Shown piece after piece: positions 1 through 10,761 of a DNA stretch of 64,000 nucleotides. The translations under genes and the position numbers were made by a program. The notes beneath the pieces were generated by a model that ran no database searches, was not told the DNA's origin, and worked only from the letters and a program-made list of their open reading frames with translations. The stretch's first letter is position 1. Every line of letters begins with the position of its first letter. Source of the DNA: Nitrosomonas sp. (lineage in GTDB: Bacteria; Pseudomonadota; Gammaproteobacteria; Burkholderiales; Nitrosomonadaceae); the NCBI GenBank assembly GCA_019635215.1, contig JAHBZZ010000001.1, positions 62,001 to 126,000 on the forward strand, written 5' to 3'.

Positions 1-1
1 G

Positions 2-1042
2 GACGGCCTGCTGCCGCCGGATCGCAATGGCATCCGCTTGCCGCAGGGGTTCAAGTCGCGCATTGTGGCGCGCTCCGGGCAGCCGCTTTTTCATTATCGC
101 TGGCATGCCGCGCCGGATGGCGGCGCTACCTTTGCCACGCCTGACGGCGGCTGGATTTATGTCTCCAACAGCGAGCTCGATAAACAGCAGGGCGGCGTGG
201 GGGCGCTGCGTTTTGACCGGCAGGGCGAACGCATTGACGCGTATGCCATCCTGACAAACACCACGCGCAATTGCGCCGGCGGCCATACGCCGTGGCAAAC
301 CTGGCTGTCCTGCGAGGAACATGACCGGGGGCAGGTCTGGGAGTGCGATCCGTTTAACCAACAACCGCCGCGCGTCAGGCCTGCGCTCGGCACATTCAAT
401 CACGAGGCGGTTGCCGTCGATACGCTGCACAAACAGCTTTATCTGACGGAAGACAAACCCGACGGCTGCCTCTACCGCTATACCGCCAACCGGTACGATG
501 CGGCGGGCAATCCCGATCTGGATGATGGCGTGCTCGAAGTGGCCGAGGTGATGGATGGACGTATCGGTGCGGTGCGCTGGCATCCGCTGCCCGACCCGCA
601 AGCCATGCATACGCCGACGCGCCACCAGGTCGATCGCGGCACGCAGTTTGATGGCGGCGAAGGCATCTGGTTTCACGAAGGCATGATCTACTTCACGACC
701 AAAGGCGATGACCGGATATGGTCCTACGACACCCGCAGCAAAATGTTGGCCATCGTTTATAATGCCGCTCTTTATCTGCGCCCGGTGCTATCCGGCGTCG
801 ACAACATTACCGCGAATGCGGCAGGTGAATTACTGGTTGCCGAAGATGAGGGCGATATGCAGATCGTGATTGTTGCGCCCGGCGCTATCCGCCCTTTGCT
901 GCAAGTTGTCGGACAAGACCGCTCTGAAATTACCGGCCCGGCTTTCAGTCCGGATGGTTCGCGGTTATACTTCAGTTCGCAGCGCGGCGCTTCCGGAAAA
1001 TCGGAAGACGGCGTGACGTACGAAATCACCGGACCATTCTAA
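2..1042 (+). CDS. DUF839 / PhoX-like phosphatase family protein, 5' end cut off
   Basis: The open frame is already running at base 2 and continues to a TAA at 1040-1042, so the window holds only the C-terminal ~346 residues. A TTG at 38 is not needed as a start, because coding continues upstream of it. The text resembles the DUF839 (PhoX-like) family: an LPPDRNGIRLP segment followed by GFKSRIVARSG, then WxSCEEH, FNHEAVAVD and LYLTEDKPDGCLYR, and a late AFSPDGSRLYFSSQRG stretch typical of beta-propeller blades. PhoX enzymes are secreted Ca/Fe phosphatases, but many DUF839 members have no tested activity. The N-terminal export signal lies outside the window. The GC-rich text contrasts with the later AT-richer regions. 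Family assignment is fairly sure; enzymatic activity is inference. Confidence 0.8.
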   Translation, partial: DGLLPPDRNGIRLPQGFKSRIVARSGQPLFHYRWHAAPDGGATFATPDGGWIYVSNSELDKQQGGVGALRFDRQGERIDAYAILTNTTRNCAGGHTPWQTWLSCEEHDRGQVWECDPFNQQPPRVRPALGTFNHEAVAVDTLHKQLYLTEDKPDGCLYRYTANRYDAAGNPDLDDGVLEVAEVMDGRIGAVRWHPLPDPQAMHTPTRHQVDRGTQFDGGEGIWFHEGMIYFTTKGDDRIWSYDTRSKMLAIVYNAALYLRPVLSGVDNITANAAGELLVAEDEGDMQIVIVAPGAIRPLLQVVGQDRSEITGPAFSPDGSRLYFSSQRGASGKSEDGVTYEITGPF

Positions 1043-1089
1043 TTCTTCGCATTCATTTGCCTTGATCATCAAACAAGGAGTACACCCGC

Positions 1090-2235
1090 ATGTCCGATAA
1101 CGGTCGATTCTTATCCCGTTTAATCTGGATCACCATCGCAGCGATGCTGTTGGTGCTGTTGCTACGCGCTTCACCTGATTATTTCGCCTGGGATTATTTT
1201 TTCAATGGTGGCGAACGCCAACAGGCCGAACCCCGCACCGTCGTAGCGCGCGGCAATCTGGCCGAAGATGAACAAAGCACTATTACCTTGTTCGAGAATT
1301 CACGCGACGCTGTCGTGTTTATTACCACCCGGCAACACGTCCGGGATGCCTGGACACGCAATATTTTCTCCGTCCCGAGCGGAACGGGTTCCGGTTTTAT
1401 CTGGGATGACCAGGGTCATATCATCACCAATTTTCACGTCATCAAAGGTGCCAGTGAAGCGATCGTGCGCCTTGCCGACGGGCGCGACTACAAGGCGGCA
1501 TTGGTGGGTGCAAGCCCCGCGCATGATATCGCCGTACTGAAAATCGGTATTGGTTTTCAGCGTCCGTCACCGGTGCCGTTGGGCACCAGCCGCGATCTCA
1601 AGGTCGGTCAGAAGGTCTTCGCAATCGGTAACCCATTCGGTCTGGACTGGACATTAACCACCGGCATTGTATCCGCACTTGACCGGTCACTCCCTGGCGA
1701 AGGCGGCCGTATCATTGACAACCTGATTCAAACCGATGCAGCCATTAACCCCGGTAATTCGGGCGGCCCCTTGCTCGACTCGGCCGGCCGTCTGATCGGC
1801 ATCAATACCGCCATATACAGCCCGAGCGGCGCCAGCGCAGGTATCGGATTTGCCGTACCGGTGGATACCGTCAACCGTGTCGTCCCGCAACTCATCAGCC
1901 GCGGTAAATATATTCGCCCGGCGCTGGGCATTACTGTCGACGGCAAATTCAACGATCGCTTAACCAGTATGCTGGAAGTTAACGGCATTGTTATTCTTGG
2001 CGTCAGCCGCGGTTCTGCTGCGGAAGCCGCTGGACTCAAAGGCGCGGTCATTTCGCCCGGTGGCGATATTGTGCCTAAAGATATTATTACCGCGATTGAC
2101 GACAAGCCCGTGACTTCGGTCGATAAATTACTGAATCATCTGGATAAGTATCGTGTCGGTGACACAATCAAGATCACGATTCTACGCGATGGACAAGTCA
2201 TGGAAGTATCAGTGACACTGCAGCCCGGTGAGTAA
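1090..2235 (+). CDS. HtrA/DegS-type serine protease with one PDZ domain
   Basis: A 381-residue S1C-family protease. Residues ~10-26 form a hydrophobic helix that would tether the protein to the inner membrane, with the protease domain in the periplasm. The catalytic triad is readable: His116 in TNFHVIKG, Asp146 in HDIAVLKI and Ser224 in PGNSGGPLLD. One PDZ domain occupies ~280-375. A single PDZ plus an N-terminal anchor is the DegS-like layout; DegP has two PDZ domains. The family degrades or regulates misfolded envelope proteins, and DegS starts the sigma-E stress cascade. No rseA or rpoE homologue lies nearby, so that role is not shown here. The start is supported by AAGGAG nine bases upstream. 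It lies 47 bp after the DUF839 gene and may be co-transcribed with it. Confidence 0.93.
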   Translation: MSDNGRFLSRLIWITIAAMLLVLLLRASPDYFAWDYFFNGGERQQAEPRTVVARGNLAEDEQSTITLFENSRDAVVFITTRQHVRDAWTRNIFSVPSGTGSGFIWDDQGHIITNFHVIKGASEAIVRLADGRDYKAALVGASPAHDIAVLKIGIGFQRPSPVPLGTSRDLKVGQKVFAIGNPFGLDWTLTTGIVSALDRSLPGEGGRIIDNLIQTDAAINPGNSGGPLLDSAGRLIGINTAIYSPSGASAGIGFAVPVDTVNRVVPQLISRGKYIRPALGITVDGKFNDRLTSMLEVNGIVILGVSRGSAAEAAGLKGAVISPGGDIVPKDIITAIDDKPVTSVDKLLNHLDKYRVGDTIKITILRDGQVMEVSVTLQPGE

Positions 2236-2258
2236 ATCCGGTATCCAATGAATTCTTC

Positions 2259-3374
2259 TCAGACCGCATCCCGCGTCAGTCCGAAAAGTACCGGCGTAAA
2301 CAGCTCAGCGTAGTGGATCAGTATTTCTTCCAGGAAAAGCTTCGCCTGAAGCGGGTGGTAGGCTAATGCCTGACGGGTATTTAAAAACCGCAGATACGCC
2401 AGAACAGCGTGCGGCGTCGTTCGTTGACAAAGCGCACGGATATGCATTTCGCAGTCCGGATGATAGCGAATGATACCGGCTGCACCAAAGATCAACAGGT
2501 CATAGCACCATTTTTGCAGCCATTCGACCGTCATGATCAAATCCAGATTTTGCTGCATTTCCGCTACGGCAAGCGGATCGAACCGGTCCGGATTACGGAT
2601 GACATCGATAAACTGCCGATGCTGTGTATCGCTTTCCGCAAACGCCAGCGCTTCAAACGGAGAATAACCCGACAGGGCCAATAACGCCCGCAACTGATTC
2701 ACCCCGGTATTACCATTGAGCAGCTGCCCGGAGCTTACCTTTATCTGCTGCTGCAACCATGCCAGCGCCGTTTCCGTATCCGGAACAGGCATGGCAATCT
2801 GCTGGCAACGGCTTCTGACCGTCGGCAACAAACGGTGCGATCGATGCGAAACCAGTATAAACAAAACCTGCTCCGGCGGTTCTTCGAGTTTCTTGAGCAA
2901 CGCATTGGATGCTGCGCTATTCATGGTCTCCGCCGGGTAAATCAACACAATTTTATGGCCGGACTGATGGCCCGACAGATACACAAAATCGTCCAGTGCG
3001 CGTATCTGGCTGATGCTGATGTGCTGACTGGGTTTTCTTTTTACTGGACTATCACCTGACGGATGGCCTTCGCTTTCAGATTGCACCGCAGTTGTCTGAC
3101 TCGATGACACTGTTTCCACCGATAACATCGTCTCCGGTAAGACCGCAACGAAATTAGGATGCGTATGCTGTTCAAACCAGTTACAGCTGACACATTGCCC
3201 GCAAGCCCTATGATCAAGCGGATTTTTGCAAAGTAAGGATTTCGCAAAGAAGCGGGCAAAACTGAATTTACCGATGCCTTTCCGGCCCTTCAGCAAAATG
3301 GCATGACTGCGGATATCGCCGTTCCGCATCAGGGCATGCCACAGCGTATTTTGCCATCTCAACACAGCACTCAC
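2259..3374 (-). CDS. holB: DNA polymerase III delta' subunit
   Basis: The clamp-loader delta' subunit, which with delta and tau/gamma opens the beta sliding clamp. I start it at GTG 3374, where the codon overlaps the tmk TGA as GTGA, instead of at the in-frame ATG 3461 inside tmk. The product is 371 residues, somewhat longer than the E. coli protein (334). Seen: a P-loop-like GRKGIGK at ~30-36, the four-cysteine zinc module (Cys49, Cys58, Cys61, Cys64), and an NALLKKLEEPPEQVLFIL stretch typical of the family, with SRCQQI after it. Residues ~85-115 form a polar insert that may explain the extra length. Translationally coupled to tmk, a common proteobacterial order. Confidence 0.95.
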   Translation of the reverse strand: MSAVLRWQNTLWHALMRNGDIRSHAILLKGRKGIGKFSFARFFAKSLLCKNPLDHRACGQCVSCNWFEQHTHPNFVAVLPETMLSVETVSSSQTTAVQSESEGHPSGDSPVKRKPSQHISISQIRALDDFVYLSGHQSGHKIVLIYPAETMNSAASNALLKKLEEPPEQVLFILVSHRSHRLLPTVRSRCQQIAMPVPDTETALAWLQQQIKVSSGQLLNGNTGVNQLRALLALSGYSPFEALAFAESDTQHRQFIDVIRNPDRFDPLAVAEMQQNLDLIMTVEWLQKWCYDLLIFGAAGIIRYHPDCEMHIRALCQRTTPHAVLAYLRFLNTRQALAYHPLQAKLFLEEILIHYAELFTPVLFGLTRDAV

Positions 3375-4003
3375 TCGCTTCCTGTTGCCAACAAATTGTT
3401 CAGCAGGTGTTCGACGGCTGCTTTGACAGCGTCGACTGGTTGATGGGCATCGATCACGCAAATCCGCTGCGGAAACTGGCGGGCGCGCATCAGATAGGCC
3501 TCACGGACACGCTGGTGAAAATCCGGTTGCTCCTGTTCAAAACGGTCCCGTGTTTTAATCGCACCGACACGTTGCTGCCCCAATGCGACAGAGACATCGA
3601 AATAAAGCGTCAAATCGGGTTGCAATCCACCTTGCGTCCAGGATTCCAGTGCTTCCAGCTTTTCCCACCGCAATCCCCTGCCCCCGCCCTGATATGCAAA
3701 ACTCGCATCGGTGAAGCGATCGGATATCACCCAGCTGCCCTGCGCCAGTGCCGGAACGATCACCTTGTCCAAATGCTCACGGCGCGCAGCAAACATTAAC
3801 AATGCTTCAGTCTCCGGATGCATAACCATTGATTTATCGAGCAGAATTGCGCGCAGCTGCTCACCCAACGGCGTACCGCCCGGCTCCCGTGTAACGACTG
3901 TCGGCACCTTTCTTTCCCGCAGCCACGCGACAAGCGATTCCAGCTGCGTGGTTTTCCCGGCGCCATCAATGCCTTCGAGTGTAATGAATTTAGCGGATTC
4001 CAT
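3371..4003 (-). CDS. tmk: Thymidylate kinase
   Basis: Phosphorylates dTMP to dTDP in the cytoplasm, feeding dTTP synthesis. The 210 residues match the usual family length. The P-loop GIDGAGKT is at 11-18, the substrate-binding TREPGGTPLGE at ~38-48, the DRF motif at 95-97 followed by ASFAYQGGGRG, and a LID-like TRDRFE segment near 151-156. The gene opens a short minus-strand unit with holB, which starts inside its stop codon. It diverges from ampD, whose first bases lie within 80 bp. Confidence 0.97.
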   Translation of the reverse strand: MESAKFITLEGIDGAGKTTQLESLVAWLRERKVPTVVTREPGGTPLGEQLRAILLDKSMVMHPETEALLMFAARREHLDKVIVPALAQGSWVISDRFTDASFAYQGGGRGLRWEKLEALESWTQGGLQPDLTLYFDVSVALGQQRVGAIKTRDRFEQEQPDFHQRVREAYLMRARQFPQRICVIDAHQPVDAVKAAVEHLLNNLLATGSE

Positions 4004-4074
4004 TGCAGAGAGTAAGAAAGATTGTTATTTTTCCATGTCAGATCCATATCAGCGGGCATCGTCCCGGAATAACC

Positions 4075-4698
4075 ATGAACAACATCATGCGGATCACTGG
4101 CGATGGCTTGCTCCAGGATTCCCATCGCAACATCCGGTTTATCGCTTCACCCAACTGCGACGCACGCCCAGCAGGAACAGCGATTACGTTGCTGGTCATC
4201 CATAACATCAGTCTGCCGCCTGGCGAATTTGGCGGCGATGGTGTCACTGAATTATTTACCAACCAGCTGCGAGTGGAAACACATCCCTATTACGCAACCA
4301 TCAGCGGACTGAAAGTTTCCAGTCATTTTTTTATCCGCCGCGATGGCGAAATCATACAGTTTGTCTCCTGCAATCAGCGCGCCTGGCACGCCGGCCTGTC
4401 CTGCTGGCAGGGTAAAACACGCTGCAACGATTTTTCCATCGGCATTGAACTCGAAGGCAGCGATCATACGCCATTCACCGACGCACAGTATACCGCATTA
4501 GCGGCTTTGACTCAGTGCCTGTGCACAGATTACCCGATTTCCGATATCACGGGCCACCTGCATATCGCACCGGACCGGAAAACCGATCCCGGCCCCTGTT
4601 TCAACTGGCAAACGTATGCGGAATTAGTCGGTAATCACATGGTTGTAATGAAACATGCCGATCCCCCGTATATGACTGTCCGACGGGTAAATGTATAA
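4075..4698 (+). CDS. ampD: 1,6-anhydro-N-acetylmuramyl-L-alanine amidase AmpD
   Basis: A cytoplasmic zinc amidase that cleaves the peptide from anhydromuropeptides during peptidoglycan recycling. The open frame extends upstream to 4003, but the family N-terminus matches the ATG at 4075 (MNNIMRITGDG); ATG 4087 is an alternative, and neither has a strong ribosome-binding site. Active-site features: a first zinc His in LLVIHNIS, a Glu in IGIELEGSDH, and the C-terminal GHLHIAPDRKTDPGPCF run carrying the second His, the Lys and the Asp ligand. The tail after FNW is some 25 residues and is not clearly conserved. It diverges from tmk. Other muropeptide-recycling or beta-lactamase regulators (ampR, ampG) are not visible. 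Confidence 0.94.
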   Translation: MNNIMRITGDGLLQDSHRNIRFIASPNCDARPAGTAITLLVIHNISLPPGEFGGDGVTELFTNQLRVETHPYYATISGLKVSSHFFIRRDGEIIQFVSCNQRAWHAGLSCWQGKTRCNDFSIGIELEGSDHTPFTDAQYTALAALTQCLCTDYPISDITGHLHIAPDRKTDPGPCFNWQTYAELVGNHMVVMKHADPPYMTVRRVNV

Positions 4699-4808
4699 AT
4701 TCACCATGATGAATCAATCATTTACGAAAGAATATCGGAACAATCCCTGCATTCGGGTACAATATTCCGGCACAATCATTTTTAACACAATAAGATAAGG
4801 AGTTTCTC

Positions 4809-5660
4809 ATGTCGAGATCGGGCAACGCACTTTGGGTCGGCGCCATCGTAATCGTGGCAGCCCTGACAGCTGTTGAATTAATGTCTTCCCGCGATCAGGA
4901 TGATGCTGCCGAATCTGCTAAAAGCAGCATGGATACGGTCGCTTCCAGCGCGCCAATGCAACCGCAGGCAGGTCATATTGCATCGGGCAGGATCACGGAA
5001 GCGGATCATGAAGATGAATTTGCCAATGTTATTGATCCCGATATCGATTTCGATCCGGCTTCCTACCAGGCACCTGATTTAATTGTCGATCTCGATCATC
5101 CGGAAGCCTATATCACACCCGGTAGCGATGACACGCACCAGGACGCAGAAGCGCAGCAGCAAATTACCGAAACAACGGAGCAGGCAATCGCCGCCGACAT
5201 ACCGGCAACGGGGATACCGGACGAACCGGAAGCCGCAATCGCAACCACAGCTATAGCCGAAACTGCTACCCAGTCTCCAGAAACACAGTCACCGGTTGTC
5301 TCAATCGATGAAGCGGAAGACTTGATCAACGGATTGCCGGCAACCGAAGAACCGGTTGCGGAACATTCCCATGCCATTACTCAGCATCTGGCTGATGCCG
5401 AACGGGCAATCAAAGAATTGCGTCTAACTACACCGGAAGGTAACAACGCCTACGAACACTATCAGGCTATTTTGGCCAAAGACCCGGATAACACTGAAGC
5501 GAAGGCCGGCATGCAGAAAATTATCGATATGTATATTTACTTCGTCGAAAAGGCGATAACCGATGATAAAGCGCATACCGCCAAGGTTTACTTACAGCGT
5601 GCTGAACATCTGCAGCCTGGATCCGAGAAACTGAAACAACTGCGCGCAAAACTGTACTAA
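4809..5660 (+). CDS. Membrane-anchored acidic protein with C-terminal TPR-like repeats
   Basis: A 283-residue protein I cannot name. Residues ~7-25 form one hydrophobic helix directly after MSRSGN, which suggests an N-in membrane anchor. Residues 30-195 are acidic and low in complexity, rich in Asp, Glu, Ala and Thr, and probably disordered. The last ~80 residues form helices with TPR-like spacing (AYEHYQAILAKDPDN, then AKVYLQRAEHLQPGS), suggesting protein-protein contacts. A good ribosome-binding site (AAGGAG) sits 8 bases before the ATG. It lies 110 bp after ampD and is followed by an inverted repeat. Confidence 0.75.
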   Translation: MSRSGNALWVGAIVIVAALTAVELMSSRDQDDAAESAKSSMDTVASSAPMQPQAGHIASGRITEADHEDEFANVIDPDIDFDPASYQAPDLIVDLDHPEAYITPGSDDTHQDAEAQQQITETTEQAIAADIPATGIPDEPEAAIATTAIAETATQSPETQSPVVSIDEAEDLINGLPATEEPVAEHSHAITQHLADAERAIKELRLTTPEGNNAYEHYQAILAKDPDNTEAKAGMQKIIDMYIYFVEKAITDDKAHTAKVYLQRAEHLQPGSEKLKQLRAKLY

Positions 5661-5673
5661 CACATTCAATATA

Positions 5674-5763
5674 CTGACACCGTTATTTCGAATACAGAAT
5701 GATAGCAATGCGTGGTGACATCAGGGACAATCCGCTGCTCCACTATTCGAAATAACCTGTCAG
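5674..5763. repeat. 90-bp inverted repeat between convergent genes
   Basis: The arm GTTATTTCGAATA at 5682-5694 has its exact reverse complement at 5744-5756. Outside these, CTGACA at 5674 pairs with TGTCAG at 5758-5763. The loop is ~49 bases, long for an intrinsic terminator, so it may be a small MITE-like repeat or a transcript-stabilising hairpin shared by the convergent genes on either side. Confidence 0.6.
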
Positions 5764-5774
5764 GCTGAATGTTT

Positions 5775-7214
5775 TTATCCGCCGAGTTTTTCCCTGAGCA
5801 TGGCATTGACCTGCGCAGGATTGGCCTTGCCTTTGGTTGCTTTCATCACTTGCCCGACCAGTGAATTAAAAGCCTTTTCCTTGCCGCCACGATAATCGAC
5901 AACCTGCTGTACATTTGCTGCCAACACCTCATCGATCAATTTCTCCAACGTATTATCATCCGCAATCTGTTTCAAGCCTCTGGCTTCGATAATGGCATCC
6001 ACATCCTGGTGATGCTCGCCCTGCCACAAACCGTCAAAAACCGTCTTGGCGGCTTTGCCTGAGATCGTGCCATCCTGAATCCGCTGGATGAGACGCACCA
6101 CCTGCGCCGGACCGACCGGGCAATCGGCAATATCCAGTCCTTCTTTATTCAGACGTGCACTGATATCGCCCATAATCCAGTTGGCGCATAATTTGGCGCA
6201 TTCCGGCAATTGTTCCGCAGCCGCTTCAAAATAGTCGGCCATTTCCCGCGAACTGGTCAACACCCCCGCATCGTAGGCGGACAAACCATACTGGGTAATA
6301 TATCGTTCGCGCCGCGCTTGCGGCAACTCTGGTAATGACGCGCGCAGCTGTTCAATCCAATCCGGCGCAATCTCTACCGGCAACAAATCGGGATCCGGGA
6401 AGTAGCGATAATCGTTGGCGTCTTCCTTGGTACGCATGGTACGCGTTTCACCCTTGTTCGCATCGAACAGGCGGGTTTCCTGACGAATTGAACCGCCTTC
6501 TTCCAGAATTTCGATCTGGCGTTCGACTTCGAAATCAATGGCTTTTTCCAGAAAACGGAACGAATTCAGGTTCTTAATCTCACAACGCGTGCCATATTTT
6601 TCATGCCCAAGCGGACGCACCGAGACATTGGCATCACACCGGAATGAACCTTCCTGCATATTGCCGTCGCAAATACCGATCCAGCGCACCAACGCGTGCA
6701 AGGTTTTGGCGTAGGCCACCGCTTCCGCGCTGCTGCGCAAATCCGGTTCGGAAACAATTTCCAGCAATGGCGTACCCGCCCGGTTCAGATCGATGCCACT
6801 CATGCCGTGAAAATCCTCGTGCAGGGATTTTCCCGCATCCTCCTCCAGATGTGCACGGGTCAGGCGTATCGTTTTTTCTGTTTCACCCACCTGTATTCCG
6901 ATACTGCCGCCTTCTACAATCGGCTGCTCGTACTGGCTGATCTGATAACCTTTCGGCAAATCCGGATAAAAATAATTTTTGCGTGCGAAAATGGAGGGTG
7001 AATTGATTTTTGCGTTAATCGCCAGACCGAATTGAATCGCACGTTCAACAGCACCGCGATTCAATACCGGCAGAACACCCGGCAGAGCCAAATCGACAAA
7101 ACATGCCTGTGTATTAGGTTCCGCACCGTAGGCGGTCGCCGCGCCTGAAAAAATTTTTGATTGCGTAGAAAGCTGAGTATGTACTTCAAGGCCGATGACA
7201 ATTTCCCACTGCAT
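5775..7214 (-). CDS. gatB: Aspartyl/glutamyl-tRNA amidotransferase subunit B
   Basis: Subunit B of GatCAB, which converts Glu-tRNA(Gln) or Asp-tRNA(Asn) to the correctly amidated form; B activates the mischarged tRNA with ATP. At 479 residues it is of family length. Typical segments are [12 protein letters not shown] at the N-terminus, [15 protein letters not shown], the [15 protein letters not shown] motif, [17 protein letters not shown], and the C-terminal YqeY-like helical domain ending in [15 protein letters not shown]. It lies 70 bp after gatA on the same strand. The complex implies that this organism charges Gln and/or Asn tRNA indirectly. Confidence 0.97.
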   Translation of the reverse strand: MQWEIVIGLEVHTQLSTQSKIFSGAATAYGAEPNTQACFVDLALPGVLPVLNRGAVERAIQFGLAINAKINSPSIFARKNYFYPDLPKGYQISQYEQPIVEGGSIGIQVGETEKTIRLTRAHLEEDAGKSLHEDFHGMSGIDLNRAGTPLLEIVSEPDLRSSAEAVAYAKTLHALVRWIGICDGNMQEGSFRCDANVSVRPLGHEKYGTRCEIKNLNSFRFLEKAIDFEVERQIEILEEGGSIRQETRLFDANKGETRTMRTKEDANDYRYFPDPDLLPVEIAPDWIEQLRASLPELPQARRERYITQYGLSAYDAGVLTSSREMADYFEAAAEQLPECAKLCANWIMGDISARLNKEGLDIADCPVGPAQVVRLIQRIQDGTISGKAAKTVFDGLWQGEHHQDVDAIIEARGLKQIADDNTLEKLIDEVLAANVQQVVDYRGGKEKAFNSLVGQVMKATKGKANPAQVNAMLREKLGG

Positions 7215-7284
7215 GACAGTTTTCCCGAATTTATGCTTATTGAAAAGTATTTAATACTATATAGATAACCCAGACGGCTGATAC

Positions 7285-8736
7285 TTATATTTGGGGTATT
7301 CTCAAATGCCAGTCTGTATTCAATTGATATTGATGAGCGATATTCAGCATGCGTGCCTCTGAAAAATAATCGCCAATAATATGCAAACCCACCGGTCTCA
7401 TTTTATCGCCGAAACCGACGGGGATCGACATACCCGGCAAACCGGCCAGATTTGTTGCGCTGGTATAGATATCCGACAGGTACATTTGAATAGGGTCACT
7501 GCTTTTTTCGCCCAGATCAAAAGCAACCGCCGGTGCAGTAGGTCCCATGATGACATCGCAGCGCGTAAATGCGTCGCTGAAATCCTGCGCAATCAGGCGG
7601 CGTAACTTCTGCGCCTTGATGTAATAAGCATCGTAATACCCATGAGACAGCACATACGTGCCGATCAGAATCCGGCGCTTAACCTCCGCGCCAAATCCTT
7701 CAGCACGCGTATTCCGGTACATTTCCGCCAGATCCTGATAATGCTGCGCACGGTAACCATACCGGACGCCGTCAAAACGCGACAGGTTACTGGAAGCTTC
7801 TGCGGGCGCAAGTACATAATAGACGGGTATAGACAACGGTGAATTCGGCAGCGACACGTCGACCATCTCGGCACCCAGTTTACGGTATTCATCCAATGCC
7901 TGTGCGATCGCTTTCTCAACATCGCTGCTCATACCTTCGGCAAAATATTCCTTGGGCAGACCGATGCGCAAACCGGACAGCGGCTTATCCAGGTCGCGCG
8001 CATAATCCTCTTTTTCGCGCTGCAGGCTGGTGGAATCCCGTTCATCAAAACCGGTCATGACATTCAGCATGAGCGCAAGATCCTCGGCCGATTTTGCCAT
8101 CGGACCGCCCTGATCCAGGCTTGAAGCGAACGCGATCATACCGTACCGCGATACGGTGCCATAGGTCGGCTTGATGCCTGAAATACCGCATAAGGCAGCC
8201 GGCTGCCGAATGGAGCCGCCAGTATCCGTACCCGTGGCAACCGGCGCCATGCGCGCGGCAACTGCACTTGCAGATCCACCTGAACTTCCTCCCGGAACAG
8301 CTGCGACATCCCAGGGATTGCGCACGGGACCAAAATAAGAAGTCTCGTTACTTGACCCCATTGCGAACTCATCCATATTGGTCTTGCCGATATTGACGGC
8401 CCCAGTTTGGTTAAATCGTTCAATGACACCTGCATCGTAAGGCGATACGAAATTTGACAGCATTCTTGACCCACAGGTCGTCAACCAGCCTTCGGCACAA
8501 AAGATATCCTTCTGTGCCACAGGTATGCCTGTCAGAAAATCCATTTCTCCTGCGGCAATTTTCCGGTCAGCGTGCCTTGCCTGTGCCAGCGACTTTTCTT
8601 CGTCAACAGTAATGAAAGCGTTATAGCGCGGATTCAGTTGCCTGATACGCTCAAGAAATTCGGTAGTAAGCTCAACACTGGATATTTCCCGGCTTGCCAG
8701 CCGTTTTGAGAGCTGCTTGAGACTGTCATTAAACAT
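7285..8736 (-). CDS. gatA: Aspartyl/glutamyl-tRNA amidotransferase subunit A
   Basis: The glutaminase subunit of GatCAB, an amidase-signature enzyme that releases ammonia from glutamine and channels it to GatB. It has 483 residues. The Ser-cisSer-Lys triad is visible as Lys76 (VAQKDIF), Ser151 ([10 protein letters not shown]) and Ser175 ([10 protein letters not shown]), with the same spacing as characterised GatA proteins. The usual three-gene order C-A-B is kept, but gatC is separated from gatA by an unusual 302-bp spacer, so gatA may have its own promoter. Confidence 0.97.
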   Translation of the reverse strand: MFNDSLKQLSKRLASREISSVELTTEFLERIRQLNPRYNAFITVDEEKSLAQARHADRKIAAGEMDFLTGIPVAQKDIFCAEGWLTTCGSRMLSNFVSPYDAGVIERFNQTGAVNIGKTNMDEFAMGSSNETSYFGPVRNPWDVAAVPGGSSGGSASAVAARMAPVATGTDTGGSIRQPAALCGISGIKPTYGTVSRYGMIAFASSLDQGGPMAKSAEDLALMLNVMTGFDERDSTSLQREKEDYARDLDKPLSGLRIGLPKEYFAEGMSSDVEKAIAQALDEYRKLGAEMVDVSLPNSPLSIPVYYVLAPAEASSNLSRFDGVRYGYRAQHYQDLAEMYRNTRAEGFGAEVKRRILIGTYVLSHGYYDAYYIKAQKLRRLIAQDFSDAFTRCDVIMGPTAPAVAFDLGEKSSDPIQMYLSDIYTSATNLAGLPGMSIPVGFGDKMRPVGLHIIGDYFSEARMLNIAHQYQLNTDWHLRIPQI

Positions 8737-9038
8737 GATTGGTATTTACTTAGCGGGGGGTATAAAATACGGGTCGATTAAAAAAGCTGTAAAAGCTGTT
8801 CGGCTGTTTTTGTTTTAATGGCTGTTTTTGTTTTAATTTTACTGATTTTAACTGATCACTTCATGATCTCGTTTTTTGCGTACAACCAGGTTATCAATAC
8901 AAGGAATATAAAAAAACAAAAACACACAAGGATAAAACACAAAGACGAGACGCAAAAACCTGTCGTTATTCAGCACAGGTGACAAGCGATGATTGCATCA
9001 TGGAAGTTTTCCGATTCGAATCATAAACCATATTGTTC
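8737..9038. other. 302-bp AT-rich spacer between gatC and gatA
   Basis: No open frame of note. Within it is an exact 18-bp tandem duplication and, on the gatC side, an A-rich tract (near 8909-8950). GatC and gatA are usually adjacent, so this spacer is longer than expected and may hold a separate gatA promoter. I could not assign promoter boxes. Confidence 0.5.
8802..8837. repeat. 18-bp perfect tandem duplication
   Basis: GGCTGTTTTTGTTTTAAT occurs at 8802-8819 and again, directly abutting, at 8820-8837. A third, partial echo (AAAAGCTGT twice) lies just before it. It sits in the leader of gatA when read on the minus strand, and may be a replication-slippage product. Confidence 0.75.
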
Positions 9039-9326
9039 TTATTCAATCACTTTCGGTACAAGATAAAGGCCACCCTCGATCTGTGGCGCGATGGACTGGC
9101 ACAACTCACGCTGATCAAGCTCAGTCACCTTGTCTTCACGTAACCGCTGTACCAGATCCTGAGCATGCGACATCGGCTCGACATGAGATGTATCGACCGC
9201 TTGCATGGTTTCAATCAGCGTAAAAATACCGGACAATTGCGCCAGCGTTGCTTCCGCCTCTTTTTCGCTTATTTTTATATAAGCCAGACCGGCAACTTGT
9301 TTAACATCATTTATCGATAAAGTCAT
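9039..9326 (-). CDS. gatC: Aspartyl/glutamyl-tRNA amidotransferase subunit C
   Basis: The small (95-residue) belt subunit that wraps GatA and GatB and stabilises the complex. Characteristic features are the N-terminal VKQVAGLAYIKISEKE, the LSGIFTLIETMQAVDTS helix and the VEPMSHA turn, ending with the substrate-gate-like EGGLYLVPKVIE. First gene of the minus-strand gat set and divergent from mreB, with 129 bp between the two starts that must hold both promoters. Confidence 0.95.
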   Translation of the reverse strand: MTLSINDVKQVAGLAYIKISEKEAEATLAQLSGIFTLIETMQAVDTSHVEPMSHAQDLVQRLREDKVTELDQRELCQSIAPQIEGGLYLVPKVIE

Positions 9327-9437
9327 ATGGCATGAGAATCTTATATTAAAATAGCGCTAGAGTATCATGGCGTCGCTGATTTGACGTATCATTTTTTGAT
9401 ATTTTTTTACTTATTACATGCGTATCATCACCAATAA

Positions 9438-10514
<1,077 letters not shown>

Positions 10515-10761
10515 TATTATCTCAAGCATTGCCACATTTTTTGCAACCATGTTTTCCATTATCCGTCCGTAATTTTATAATGTTACTTAAACGTTTATTG
10601 ACGCTGAAAACGTAAATCCTTTTCATCCTAACATTGTTGCCCGGATCTCGGCGATTGCTTATGGTTACCTTCAACAGTCAGTCAAAAGATCAGGAAAATC
10701 CGAAAAAACTGCTGAAGCTGCTACACTGTCTTCACCCTTATTTTCTGAAAGACATACTGTA

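Noticed and set aside
3375-3461. Longer N-terminus for HolB starting within tmk
   Set aside because: The extra 29 residues do not fit the family; GTG 3374 gives a standard GTGA overlap with the tmk stop.
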